64,000 nucleotides of DNA from Aureobasidium sp. EXF-3400. Lineage: Eukaryota > Ascomycota > Dothideomycetes > Dothideales > Saccotheciaceae. Position numbers and translations under genes: made by a program. Every line of letters begins with the position of its first letter. Positions within the stretch are counted from its first letter, which is position 1. Location: the NCBI GenBank assembly GCA_024195585.1, contig SWBL01000068.1, positions 108,682 to 172,681 on the forward strand, given 5' to 3'. The notes beneath the pieces are model-generated. The model did not search any database. It had not been told where the DNA came from and worked only from the letters and a program-made list of their open reading frames with translations. This document shows positions 23,780 to 34,572 of the stretch, piece by piece.

Positions 23780-25618
23780 ATGCATTTCATCAAGCTTGCC
23801 GCCGGCACTTGCATCATCGCAGCCACCAGCTCTGCTGCTCAACTGAGCCTCGGCCAGACCCAGTCTTACGAGCAGGTCTCCAACATGACTGTCAGTGCCA
23901 TCGTCAATGACTTCCGTTACAACGGCGATGTCACCGTCCTCCGTGGCCTCATCGACATTGCCTTTGCTGCATTGCAATCCGAGGCTGTTATGGTTGCATC
24001 TTGCCTTCAGTCCAGCAGCACTCCTTCTGGTAGAGCCAGCCCGCCTGCTACACCACCTCCATCTTCTAGTTCCATTCTCAATCCAGTCATGCCCAACCCA
24101 CCACCTCTCAGTGTCCCAGTGCCTGTACCAGCAGGTCCTCCACCAGCACCTCCGGCTAGTCAGCCTGCCGCGCCACCTGCTGCTCCACCTGCCAGTCTAC
24201 CTACCAATGCTGCTCCACCTTCCGGTCCATCTGCCAGTGCTGCTCCACCAGCTCCACCGGCACCTCCAGCCCCTCCCGCACCTCCTGCAGGCAGCGCACC
24301 ATCGTCTTCATCACCTTCATCACCATCCGTTGGTAGCAATGCACCACTTTCAAGTCCATCGACCAGTCAAGGTAGCTCCGGCTTCTTGACCTCGATCATC
24401 CCCAGCTCACAATCGAATGTCAACGGATCCATGTCTCTCGGTCTACCCATCAGCAGCTCCAACATCTCTGGTCTTCTCAATGGCGTTGGTCCTCTCAGTC
24501 CTCTTACCTCAGGCGGAAACAACCCTATCGGCGGACTCGTCTCAGGCATTGGCGGTGCGGTGACTGGCGCTCTCGGTGGCGTTGCCAGTGGCCTTCTCAC
24601 TCCACTAGGCGGTGTCGTCTCGGGTGTCAACAGCATTGCTGGTAGTGCTCTCTCTGGTGTTGGTGGTCTTGTCTCAGGTGTCGGCAACCTCGCTGGCGGT
24701 GTTCTCTCTGGCGTTGGAGGTGTCGTCTCCAATGTTGGTGCTCCAGGAGCTCTGCCAACTGCTGTCGGTGGTGCTGTGTCGAACGTTGACGCAGGCGTCG
24801 GCGGTGCACTCACTGGCGTCGGAGGCGTTGTCACTGGCGTGGTCGGTGGTGTCGCTGGAGCTCTACCTACACCCCTTGGCGGCCTTGTCTCTGGTGTCGG
24901 CAATGCAGCTGGCGGCGCTGTCTCTGGAGTCGGAGCAGCCGTCTCAGGTGTCGCTGGCGGTCTTGGAGGAGCTGTAGGTGGTCTCCTCGGTGGTCTTCTT
25001 GGAGGCGGAGCCCTACCATCAGCTCTCACCGGTACACCCAATCCAGTTTCTGGAGTCCTTGTCAGTGCCACCAACGGAGCCGTCGCCACTTGCACAGATC
25101 TCATCTGCCTTCAAACATCTCTCCCAGGACTCTTGGGATTGAACCTCGCTGCCGTCCCAACCGCAGGTTCTGGTAGTTCTCTACTCAACGTCGGTGTCAA
25201 GATCCTTGGAGGTGGCAATGCACCTGCTGCCGCACCAGCTGTCACTACAAACATCAACGCCATCATCTCTGCCGCCAGTCAGGTCTCTTCGGTCGTCGGT
25301 GCCAGTCAATGCAGCAACCTCATCTGTCTTCAAGCTTCTCTTCCTGGTGTCATCAGCTTGAGCGCCGGTGCCATACCAACATCCGGTGCCAACCTCGGCA
25401 ACCTTCTCGGTCTTGGTCTCAATCTCTTCGGTAGCGGTCTAGCACCAACCATGGCCACCGTCTCTGCAGGTACAGGCTCAGCACTGGTCGCTGCTGTCAC
25501 GACTTCGGTCTCAATCACTCCTACATCAGTGGCTGGACAACCTGCACCAACTGGATCATGGATTCCTGTCACTTCATGGATGTACGTTGCTCCCGCTGGC
25601 TTGAGTGGTCTGCTGTGA
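23780..25618 (+). CDS. Secreted Pro-rich and Gly/Val-repeat (elastin-like) protein
   Basis: A 612-residue intronless protein. ATG 23780 is chosen because it begins a clear signal peptide (MHFIKLAAGTCIIAATSSAA); the frame is open further upstream but lacks an ATG. Order of parts: a folded-looking N-terminal segment to about residue 77; a Pro/Ala-rich block (about 85-170, PPAPPAPPAPPAPP-like); a Ser-rich block; a long Gly/Val/Ala region (about 250-415) of repeats such as GGLVSGVG, GGVVSGV and GGAVSGVG; and two related C-terminal modules, one starting CTDLICLQTSLPG (about 438) and one CSNLICLQASLPG (about 511), each followed by a hydrophobic Leu/Gly stretch. It is probably a cell-wall or extracellular structural/surface protein; that is inferred from composition. 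There is no obvious GPI signal. I do not recognise a named family. Confidence 0.85.
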   Translation: MHFIKLAAGTCIIAATSSAAQLSLGQTQSYEQVSNMTVSAIVNDFRYNGDVTVLRGLIDIAFAALQSEAVMVASCLQSSSTPSGRASPPATPPPSSSSILNPVMPNPPPLSVPVPVPAGPPPAPPASQPAAPPAAPPASLPTNAAPPSGPSASAAPPAPPAPPAPPAPPAGSAPSSSSPSSPSVGSNAPLSSPSTSQGSSGFLTSIIPSSQSNVNGSMSLGLPISSSNISGLLNGVGPLSPLTSGGNNPIGGLVSGIGGAVTGALGGVASGLLTPLGGVVSGVNSIAGSALSGVGGLVSGVGNLAGGVLSGVGGVVSNVGAPGALPTAVGGAVSNVDAGVGGALTGVGGVVTGVVGGVAGALPTPLGGLVSGVGNAAGGAVSGVGAAVSGVAGGLGGAVGGLLGGLLGGGALPSALTGTPNPVSGVLVSATNGAVATCTDLICLQTSLPGLLGLNLAAVPTAGSGSSLLNVGVKILGGGNAPAAAPAVTTNINAIISAASQVSSVVGASQCSNLICLQASLPGVISLSAGAIPTSGANLGNLLGLGLNLFGSGLAPTMATVSAGTGSALVAAVTTSVSITPTSVAGQPAPTGSWIPVTSWMYVAPAGLSGLL

Positions 25619-25764
25619 TTGCGGAATGAAATTGAGGTAGCATGATGGACGAATGGTGTCTATGATTAATTATGAAAGTATCTTATGGCAGTTTATAATA
25701 ACAAAGCATGTTCTACATACCGATCTGTGCCATCTCTCACGTCGTGAAATGTGTGTACAGTTCA

Positions 25765-26172
25765 TCAACGTTTCAGTATCTCCTTTGCAACCCTCTTCTC
25801 GGTCTGTTCCAGCAAGGTCATCATAGCAGTACGTCTGTCTGTAGCACTGTCTCCTTGCAGCACAACCTTGGTGGCAGGAGCAATCTTGGGGTATCTCGGA
25901 TCTGGAGCTTCTTCACCAACAATGGCAGAATAGTGGATCATGCCATTCGGCGAACGAGCTGTCACTACTTTGAGGTTCCTTTCTCTAGGATACAAAGCTT
26001 GGGCATTTGCTTTGCGATGACAAAACCTTAGTACCGACCTTTTGGGTGGACGTTACACTGGTACAAGACAGAGTAAGAAATGCGACCTACCCGTTATCTG
26101 ACTAGTGATATCCGACACAGTCATGACCTGCAGGACTTCTTCCTGCCCGCCCGTTTTCACGACTGGTGGCAT
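25765..26172 (-). CDS. Small two-exon protein of unknown function (108 aa)
   Basis: Exon 1 is 26091-26172 and exon 2 is 25765-26009. The intron (26010-26090, 81 nt) has a GTAGGT donor, a TACTAAG branch site and an acceptor about 18 nt after it, and the joined frame is open. The protein starts MPPVVKTGGQEEVLQVMTVS, passes the join at DITSQITANAQALYPRERNL and ends in a charged helix (LLEQTEKRVAKEILKR). The middle has a GMIHYSAIVGEEAPDPRYPK segment that reads as real protein. There is no signal peptide or membrane span. Two acceptors fit the same frame (the second at 25983 would shorten it by 9 residues). An additional upstream exon is possible. Function unknown. Confidence 0.5.
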
Positions 26173-27765
26173 GATGTGCACGAAAACCAAAGAGTTTCTT
26201 GTTGACGTGAATTGAATTGTACAGATGTGGTCCTCTGCTTGTTGGCGGATGCTGGAGTTGATGTTGGCGAATGGTAGAGTTGAAAGTGTTTGGATTGGGA
26301 TGAAGGATGCATCGATAGGCCACGACGTCGTTGTTGGCTCGATGGCGGAGGCAGGGTTGTCGGAGTGTGGGATGTGGGTATCAGACACAAAGGGTCTTTC
26401 TATCCGACGGCATATCTTCACAAGAAAGTAGAACATCACGTTGATGTGGTGATTAGAATGGCTACCCAAGTGGTTACCTAGTGTCTCTTATGACAGCTCT
26501 GTAGAAAGACTCTTGTGCATTTTCGCAGCCTGAAATCCTCTACCATCCCAAGCATTTATAAAATCGAGTCATTGACAAGCAACAAACGTCGGATAGGAAA
26601 ACCCTGGTTTCTGTTCGATATCATCATCCCATCCAAGGCCAACCTACGAACGCGCGCCGCCTCCCACATGGCGAAACAGCCGGTGGGAGCCGAAAAAGGC
26701 GCTTGCACTTGCTGCAGCAAACAAATAGACAGACGCCACCACTGTCATTGCTTGGTGTGGAACAACCGGTTCAAGGAAACTTCTGGATGTGTTCTGGTAT
26801 AAGCACGAGTAGCTTAGTGAGGATCAACACGGTATTCGCCTGATTCTGAAACTGTACGATTCATTTGCTGGGTTTACGGATGAGCAGGTGGAGCAAAAAG
26901 AGACAAACGAGTGTAGGGCATGAGCGATGTGTGTTTGTTTACTTGAATATATATAGGCAGGGATCAGCATCTTAAGGGTGCAAAGGAAAAGGTTAGGCGA
27001 TTCTGCAAAGCAGCACGGTGCAGTATTTCCGTGTTGTCGATCAGGAGATATGGGTGGAGCAGTACTCGAGTACTTGCAGGAGTGGAGGTGCGACTGAAGT
27101 GTGGTTCGTTGCGGTCATGGCCGAGGAGAGAGAGGGGGATGTGACTTGGAGCAGTGGTGACTCGCATACAGGTGCAGGGTTCAACAAATGTACGTATTTG
27201 TAGACGGAAAAGGTTCCGCGGAGGAGAGAGGTCTGCAAGTTGCGTGCACAGTGGCTTCATTGAATCTACTGTAGCGAGAGGGGTCATACAACAAGCTGTG
27301 CAAGTATTGGCGCAAGAAGATTCAAGACAACAGACGGTCGATAGAGGCCTCGCTGTGTATAGTCCAAACAGAGTTTCGATACCTTGTCGCCCTTGTTAGA
27401 GTCTAACCATAGTAACGGTTTGGTGTGTCTTGTGCCGGTGCCGTCCATTCGGTCCCTTTGCCAACGGCTTTTTGATCGAGTCAAGAAGGAACGGAGTTCA
27501 GGGAAGCGCGAACCTACGAAACTTTGCTTGCGGTCGGAGCAACTTTCGCTCTTTTACACTTTTCATATTGGCGCTGCTCTTGCGCTTACTTCGCCTTCTG
27601 ATCTTCTTTCCAACACTTTCCTTCGGACTTGACCTGTTGATACTCATAACTCGAACAAAAAACATCTTCAACGCCATAAATCGGATCTTGCTGGACCCTG
27701 GAAAATACTACTTATCTTATCGAAACGACCTTTTTGTACAGAGCTACCACTGGATCAACGAAGCT
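26173..27765. other. Gene-poor intergenic region
   Basis: About 1.6 kb with only short unrelated frames on both strands and none with recognisable protein character. It contains a 14-bp palindrome (27061-27074). The last 300 bp is C/T-rich and serves as promoter and leader of NCS2. Confidence 0.5.
27061..27074. repeat. 14-bp perfect palindrome AGTACTCGAGTACT
   Basis: Perfect self-complementary sequence. Its 12-bp core GTACTCGAGTAC recurs at 57587-57598. Confidence 0.9.
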
Positions 27766-28948
27766 ATGCCGACAAGCGTGCCTAGAGAGTCTGCTTTGGG
27801 AGTCTGCAAGCAGTGCCAGGTGCACGATGCGGTGGAAAATGTCCGATCTCGACCCATGTGCAAGTGAGCAGCAACTTCTCCGGTTTCATTGTCGCATTGA
27901 AAAGTACTGACACTGTCCTAGGGACTGCTTCTGCAAGTATGTCGCAACAAAGGCTGTGAAGCGCATGGAAAAGTTTCGCACAAGATTCTCTACTGCAGGC
28001 CAGCAACGAATGCTACTGCTACCTCTTTCTATGGGTGTATCCTCATTGGCGCTGCTACACTGTCTGGACGAGCAACTCAAACGCCAGATCGAGAACACAG
28101 GCCGTACTGGTTTTGCATTGCAAGTGCTGCACGTAGACATGACTGCCGTTGTGCCTGAAGGTCCTTCGGCAACAGATCTAGACGCCGTCAAAGAACGCTA
28201 CCCGACACACAACTACACATCGATCCCCATCTCATCAGTCATGGAAGTAGAAGACGTACAAGATCTGCTCAAACAATACGGCATCGACACACCCGCTACC
28301 CTCAACGACGGCATCGAAACCACAAACCTCCAATCCCTACAGAACCTCCTCCAAGCCATTCCTACCGCCACAGCCCGCGCCGACGTCCTCCAAATCCTTC
28401 TCCACAAACTCATAGTCGATTTCGCACAAGCAGACACCTGTGAAGCCATTGTCTGGGGCGATAGCACAACACGCCTGGCCGAGAAAACATTAGCAGAAAC
28501 TGCAAAGGGAAGAGGATTTGCACTTGCCTGGTTGGTCTCAGACGGCCCTTCACCCTATGGAATCGACTTTTACTATCCCTTGCGCGACCTGCTGAAGAAA
28601 GAAATCCACGCCTATGCCAAATACGTAAATCCACCTCTGACACTTTTGGTCGCACCAGAAGCGCCGCTGGAAACCGTGGTCAGCGCAAAACACAGCACCA
28701 TCGATGGACTCATGCGCAACTACTTTGACGCAGTCGAGAAAAACTATCCCAGTATCGTTGCCAATGTGGTCAGGACAACAGCAAAATTCGCGGCCCCAGG
28801 TGTAGGTGCTGGAGACGCGAGTTGCAGTCTTTGCGGCTTGCCTTTGCTATTGACACCGAGGACGGAAGAGGGTCTGGTTGCTGAGGGCAAGGCGCCTCCG
28901 CCTTTGTGCTATGGCTGTATGAGGAGTGTGCCCATGTTTTCTCCTTGA
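27766..28948 (+). CDS. NCS2: Cytoplasmic tRNA 2-thiolation protein 2
   Basis: Ncs2/Ctu2 partners Ncs6/Ctu1 in thiolating wobble uridine 34 of Lys, Gln and Glu tRNAs. Exons are 27766-27863 and 27922-28948, with a 58-nt intron; 374 residues. The N-terminal zinc-binding part reads CKQCQVHDAVENV and MCKDCFCKYV, completed across the splice. The PP-loop position is degenerate (LLPLSMGVSSLALLH), which is characteristic of the Ctu2 partner and not of catalytic Ctu1. A C-terminal pair CSLCGLPL and CYGCMRSV completes the family pattern. The frame is open for 336 nt before the ATG but lacks an upstream ATG that would extend it convincingly. Confidence 0.93.
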
Positions 28949-29399
28949 GTTCCGAGGGGTCACCGTTTTGGTTTCCCTTGTTTGTTCTTTTCAGCGTATT
29001 TACGACAACCTTGGTGTTATCACTTTTGGACGAAACGATTAATTTTACAGTCAAGGACGAGAATTTAATGATGAAAGGTGGAAGACACGAGGAGGAACTC
29101 ATTCTCAAAAACCCAGAAACCAAAAAGCTCGTCAAACCAGACGTTTTTTCATACTCAAGAAGTTCACACAACTTCCTTTTGGTCCTGTGCTTGCTGAGTT
29201 GTCCATGTGAGAAACTGATGGTGGATGAAACTTGATAATTCAATGGTATCTCGAGAACGCTATTCATGGAAAAAAAGAGGAGAACCCATAACGCTAACAA
29301 TCATAAGAAACAATGAACACGACGCCAATGAGCAGAACCAACACTCCTGGATATCTCAATCTGCTCGCGGCCTCCCAAAACGCTTTACTACTTTCGCCA
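28949..29399. other. Convergent intergenic region (NCS2 / DUF4112 gene)
   Basis: 451 bp between two stop codons; AT-rich 3' UTR sequence with no supported gene. Confidence 0.55.
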
Positions 29400-30312
29400 T
29401 CATCTTCTATCAGTGCGCACCGTACCAGTCTCCATCGCATCATTGACATGAACTGGACCACCTCTCTCTAGGTCTTGTTCCCTTCTGTTGTTGCCACCAC
29501 CGAAGCTGAACCAACCGCCTGACTTCTTTGCTCTGGTATCAGCGGTGGGTGCAGGCTGGCGAATGTTTTGAGCGCCATTGGTCTGGGGACGAGTTTCCTG
29601 AAGGAACGCTCTACGGTCATCCTCTTCGTCACTGAAGTCTTCGTATGCCGTGGCTGGATGGTTTGGTTTGCCTGAGCGACCCTTGACCTTGAGAGCGTCG
29701 GGCTTGTACATCTTGTCCAGATGCTTCTCCAAGAGTCGGCAATTCTTGGTGTTGGCTTTGAAGTAGGCATCGGCAATGTCGCCAATCAAAGGCACGATAC
29801 CGATAAGGAAGTCAATAGCGACGTTGATGAGCATCTGGATGAGGATACCCGTTGGCAGTCCGCCTTGAACCTTCATGCAGCCTTTGACGAGCAACAGAGC
29901 AATACAAGCATCGACAGCATCGCCGGCAGCAGGGATGATTCCAACCACGGAGGACCATCCAAAGCGTGTACCGAGGAATTCGAAGAGCGCCATGTCCATT
30001 CTGTAAGCGCGACGGCGCATTTTGGCGAGTACGTTGGCATCGTGTTCGGGGATGTATGAGGGAACGGTCTTTTTGACCTTCTTCTGCTTTCCGGGCTTGC
30101 GTGGGTCGTCAATGTAGACAAAGAATGGATCCTGCAAGCAATAGGTTAGCTTGCGATTACACATGCGACGAAGATGCCAGTAGAAGTATGTTAACGTCTG
30201 GGAAAGGGTGCGATTAACTCACCTCATCGCCGCAAGGTTTCTTGGTCTGATACTTCTTCATCTGACCGCGCAACATCTTGTTGGCGGCATATTTTCCTAC
30301 TGCTGCAGCCAT
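29400..30312 (-). CDS. DUF4112 domain protein
   Basis: Exons 30223-30312 (30 codons) and 29400-30131, with a 91-nt intron in phase 0; 273 residues. After a basic N-terminus comes the DUF4112 region (about residues 60-190) with paired hydrophobic segments GWSSVVGIIPAAGDAVDAC and FLIGIVPLIGDIADAYFKAN, the repeated IP-x-x-GD-x-x-DA pattern of this family. These segments suggest membrane association. The C-terminal third is polar and disordered (acidic EDFSDEEDD; Gly/Asn-rich WFSFGGGNNRREQD). The biochemical function of DUF4112 proteins is not known to me. Confidence 0.85.
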
Positions 30313-30998
30313 GTTTGTGGTGTTTCTTGATGCTTGGTCGACGAATAAATGATAAATCGACTATCGACTAGAGCGGTGGTTGTTTTTGTATGCTCGTAGC
30401 GAGAACCAGGTGAACAAAAATAGCAATAAATGCTAGCAGACAAAGAAGCCTTTGATCTTGATTGTCTTGAAAGCTTGTTGTAGCACGGCGCGTGGTGAGA
30501 CAGGTAAGGGGAAGGAGGCACTTGGGCGTCAAGCTTCAAAGCGGTTGCTGAGGGAAACGACGAGCTTCAGAAGAATGTAGCGCTCGGGTGAGTTGGCGTG
30601 GTCAAATAGTTGCTTCTAAAGACACTCTGATGTTCTGCCAGCGCAACAATGACTTGATACCGCGTAAATGGGCCAGCGGCACGACTTGTTTTTGAACCTG
30701 CTTGTCGACGACCCCATGATGATGGCATTTGGAAAAGTATCAGAGACACAGCCACAGATTGATGTCACTGCTTGTAAGCAGCGAATGTTCTAGCCACACC
30801 ACCTGCTCTGCACCGCCTCACATAAGTCTAAAATCGACCCGGCGTTAAGTCCGATCTGCACGGAGCAGCTGGACCCGCGAACGCGTCTGGAGCTGACGTG
30901 TGGGAGCTCTGAGGGGGCTGCGATAGCCAGAGAAGACACATTTTTCTCCTTGTGTCTACACATAACATCGTTTGTCTCTAGGAAAGAGCCAGGGAATC
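30313..30998. promoter_or_regulatory. Divergent promoter region, DUF4112 gene / PTM1
   Basis: 686 bp between opposing start codons. Short frames on the minus strand here (up to 80 codons) continue into the DUF4112 leader without conserved features. No distinctive motif recognised. Confidence 0.5.
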
Positions 30999-32750
30999 AT
31001 GCGGTCATGGTACCAATTGTGCACTGCTGCACTATTAACGTCGCTAGCGTTTGGTGTTCACGGCAATGAGGTCAAGATTGTATGTATCGCTATCTCCATC
31101 GAATCGAGTCTCAATGCCTGCAGACTAACACTTTGCTAGGACCAAAAGGAAATAAACCGACAACAATGCTCGGGTATGTTCAGCCGCAAGGGCTGGGGAG
31201 GAGCTGTAGATCCCTTCATCTTGACCAAGTTCGTCAAACCAGAGGACATACCCGAAGACCAGGATCCTGTCGTGTCGCTTGTCATGTTTGAGTGGTCAGA
31301 TCGCAATTATGTCGGCAAACTTATGGACGACACATCTTCGGATCGCGCATACATCTGCGACGCCACCGCTATCGAAGCAAAGTTCTGCAACTCGACCGAG
31401 GAGGGCGAGTTCATTTTGGCTCAGGACTCGGAAAAGAGCAAGAGTTTGATCATTACTCAGGCAGTACATCTCAAGAACCCACCCGCTATCAACTACCCCA
31501 TCAAGCGTACTGGATACTACTGTGTGGGTACATATGGCTATACGGCAGAGAACTACAATGGCATTGTCGAGTTCCGCAACAGCTATGGAGAGCTGCCTGC
31601 TGCTCAGATCGCAAAGCTGCCCTTTTACGGAGCTCTGACTCTCGTCTATGCCCTTGCCACGGCTGGCTGGGCTTTCCTCTACTTCCAGAACCGCCACGAC
31701 ATCCTGCCTGTGCAGAACTACATAACAGCCATCTTGGTCTTCCTTGTCATTGAGATCTTCATGACATGGCTCTTCTACGACTTCCAAAATAGACATGGTC
31801 TTAACACAGGCGCAAAAGCATTGCTTATCGTGGTTTCGGTCCTCTCAGCAGGCAGAAACTCTTTCAGCTTCTTCTTGCTACTGATCGTGTGTATGGGATA
31901 TGGTGTTGTCAAACCTAGTCTTGGTCGCACCATGATCTGGGTTCGCTGGCTGGCCATCACTCACTTCATCTTTGGAGTCGTATATGTCATTGCCTCGCTC
32001 TCTGTAACCCCTGAGAATGCCGGCCCTCTGGTCTTACTCGTAGTCCTGCCTCTCGCAGGTACCCTAACAGCCTTTTACATCTGGACGCTTAACTCGCTCA
32101 ATGCCACCATGAAGGATCTTATGGAGCGCAAACAGGCCATCAAAGCCATGATGTATCGCAAGCTCTGGTGGTGCATTCTTGGCTCCATCATTGTCATTTT
32201 CGTCTTCTTCTTTGTCAACAGCTGGACTTTTGCCGGTGTTAGCGACGAGGACTTTGTACCCACTCACTGGTCATCACGCTGGTTTATCTTGGATGGCTGG
32301 CTTAACCTGGTGTACCTCGCAGATGTTGCTTTCGTTGCCTGGCTCTGGCGCCCAACAGCAAACAACCGCCGCTTCGCCATGAGTGACGAGGTAAGTTAGC
32401 CCTGGTTTTCCATCAAATACCCACATTACTGACAAAACCACTAGATTGCCCAAGACGACGAAGGCTTCGAAATTGCAAGCATGCGCTCATCCCTAGACTT
32501 CGACGAACCTGACCTCGAAGGCGCACCACCCGCCTACGATGCCCCTAGAAACAATGCCTCAAGCTCCACAGCCAATCGTGACGCATCACCTTTGCCAGCA
32601 CCCAAGCCAACAAGACCTGCGTCATTGCCCAGAGAGTCTCTAGACGGCGAGACGATATTCGCAGTTGGTGGAGAAGACGACGATGAAGACAGATGGAGCG
32701 AAGACGACAGCGAAAACGAAGGCAAGCGTCTAACAGGCAAGAAAGATTAA
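30999..32750 (+). CDS. PTM1: PTM1/TMEM87-type seven-transmembrane Golgi protein
   Basis: Member of the GOST family (lung seven-transmembrane receptor domain), proteins of the Golgi/endosomal membrane in yeast and animals. Exons are 30999-31079 (signal peptide exon), 31140-32390 and 32445-32750; both introns are phase 0; 545 residues. The N-terminus MRSWYQLCTAALLTSLAFG is a signal peptide. A luminal domain of about 160 residues with several Cys follows (QQCSGMF, RAYICDAT, AKFCNST, GYYCVGTY). Seven hydrophobic segments lie at about 180-430, including the family-typical LPFYGALTLVYALATAGWAF and WLFYDFQNRHG. The cytosolic tail is acidic and disordered (GGEDDDEDRWSEDDSENEG). Length and architecture fit Ptm1. 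Confidence 0.93.
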
Positions 32751-33496
32751 AGCAGAATGATTGATATAGTCCTTGCTCTCTTTTGGAGACAACAAAACTA
32801 GGGCAGGGAATTGCAGTAACTTGTGTTCTTTTTTTTTCCTTCTCGAAACTCATTGGGCGGCGTTTTGTTCCTTGTCTTTTGGCTTTCCTTGTCTTTTGGC
32901 TTTCCTTGTCTTTCTGTGCTAGAGAAGTGTAAGGCATGATGTTTTTCTTGTTAGACTTCAGACTCTTCTCTCTTGCTATCTCACAACTGTCAACCAACGA
33001 CTGGAATATGATCGATTCGAGTGATCATCTCATTCATCTACTAGCGAGCGAACATCAGCGTTCCTGCAAAGGGAATCTTTGAGTGTTTGGCGGCAACAAG
33101 GAAAACCCAATGTGTAGTCATGTGGAGACAAAAAGGCTCTCATTCGACGAACGAAAAAACACAAAATCAAAACGCCGTGGTTTCTTATCGCTAAAATCGA
33201 GCATGCAACAGAAGAACAAAAAACAAAATAACAGAAAGTTCTCTTCCTTCAATTTCCCGCCCTGTGGCCCAGAAAGTTCAAACCCTTCCTTGTTTCTCCG
33301 ATCCAATGCAAAAGATTCTGTGTGTATTCCCTTTCTCTTGTAATAGCCCAGCCGAAAAAAGTGAATAGAGAAACGAGAAGAGAAGAAGGCCAGATTATTG
33401 TCTTTTGTTGACAAAGACAATGTTGATGAGTTCTGTTGGTAGGAGTACGCGGTTTGGGCCAGGCACAGTGGAGTGGTCAAGTTTGCCGTCGCGAGT
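32751..33496. other. Convergent intergenic region (PTM1 / SPG1)
   Basis: 746 bp of T-rich then A-rich sequence between two stop codons, with a 17-bp tandem repeat (32869-32913). The minus-strand 150-codon frame at 32545-32997 overlaps PTM1 exon 3 antisense and is not considered real. Confidence 0.55.
32869..32913 (+). repeat. 17-bp tandem repeat, about 2.6 copies
   Basis: Unit TCCTTGTCTTTTGGCTT at 32869-32885 and 32886-32902, followed by a partial third copy. It lies in the presumed 3' UTR of PTM1. Confidence 0.9.
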
Positions 33497-34572
33497 CTAT
33501 CCCACGTGCTGGTAGAGGAGCAATGGTTCGCCTACGTGTTCGATTTCAGGGATGGTACAGCGCAGGTCGAACGCTTTTGATAGCACGATCTTGAAGATCT
33601 ACTAGAAATCAGTATCACAGTAATGTGTCTACAAATCTCTGAAACTGACCTTTTGAACGTTGATGCTGTGACTCGTACTGCTGAAAATCAAACTTGCCTT
33701 CATTGCTTTGGCGAAGCGCTTGGCCTGTCGTACGTTAGAAATTATTCTCAACAATTTCAGTTCGAGAGGATTACGCACCTGCATACTGATCTCCTCTTGC
33801 TCCTCGCGCGGGAAGTTGACAAAGTGATCGTATTTCGTGCCCACCAAGAAAGGAATCGCGGTCTTGTTGAAGCCCCTGCCTTGACGGTACCACTCTTTGA
33901 TTGAGTTCAGTGTGCTCTTGCGCGTCAAATCGAACATGAAGAGGATAGCGACGGCGTCGTTACAGACAAGGGGCAACATGTTGACGAATTCGCGCTGACC
34001 GCCCAAGTCCCAGATTGAGAAGGTAATCTCTGTGTTGCGAATGCTAATTGTCTTTTCCATGAAGTTGACACCTGGGAAAGTTGTTAGCGCATGTGCAAAT
34101 AGGGAAGCGACATTGATTGCGCACCCAAAGTCTGAATGTAATCTTCATCCCAGCTGCCCTCGACATACTTGACCATCAAGGAGGTCTTGCCAATCTGCGC
34201 ATCACCGACCATTCCAACCTTGATGACAACGCTAGCGTTCTTCTGGGCTTGTTGTCGTTGAGCATTTTGGTCGCTGTAGTCGCTGTTTTGACGGTTCAAA
34301 CGAGAGCTTGGCCTCGAGGGGTATTGTGACATTTGATCTTCGTGTTGTTGGCCGTCGGGAGTGTTGTCTTGTGATTGGTAGTGAGAAGTAAAACCAGTGT
34401 CGGAGTAGGAGGTCTGGGGTCGGCGAGTGGAATCGGCAGAGTCTGAGATGTTGTGGTTGTGGATATGGGGCAGGGCGTTGACAGATGAAGCAGTAACGGT
34501 GTGCATGCTCGCGTCCTCCAGAGCGGCATCATGCGAGGGAGAGGGCTGCGGGACGGGCTCTGAGTAATCCAT
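33497..34572 (-). CDS. SPG1: Septum-promoting small GTPase Spg1/Tem1
   Basis: Ras-like GTPase that switches on the septation initiation/mitotic exit network from the spindle pole body. Four exons: 34125-34572, 33779-34071, 33650-33724 and 33497-33598; 305 residues. An N-terminal disordered extension of about 115 residues (Ser/Gln/Asn-rich) precedes the G domain. G1 is GDAQIGKTS (about 123-131); the G3 position reads WDLGGQREF in place of DTAGQE, as in Spg1/Tem1; G4 is VGTKYDHF, also diagnostic. There is no C-terminal CAAX box, as expected. Intron 2 (33725-33778) is 54 nt and contains no in-frame stop, so retaining it would insert 18 residues between G4 and the C-terminal helix. Head-to-head with RRB1. 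Confidence 0.94.

Noticed and set aside
24367..25104. 245-codon Pro/Thr-rich frame on the minus strand
   Set aside because: It is the antisense of the Gly/Val repeat region; GGX codons read backwards give Pro/Thr-rich sequence, and there is no independent evidence of coding.
27430..27765. In-frame N-terminal extension of NCS2
   Set aside because: It begins at a non-ATG codon, reads as hydrophobic/basic leader and precedes the conserved start; the ATG at 27766 fits the family.
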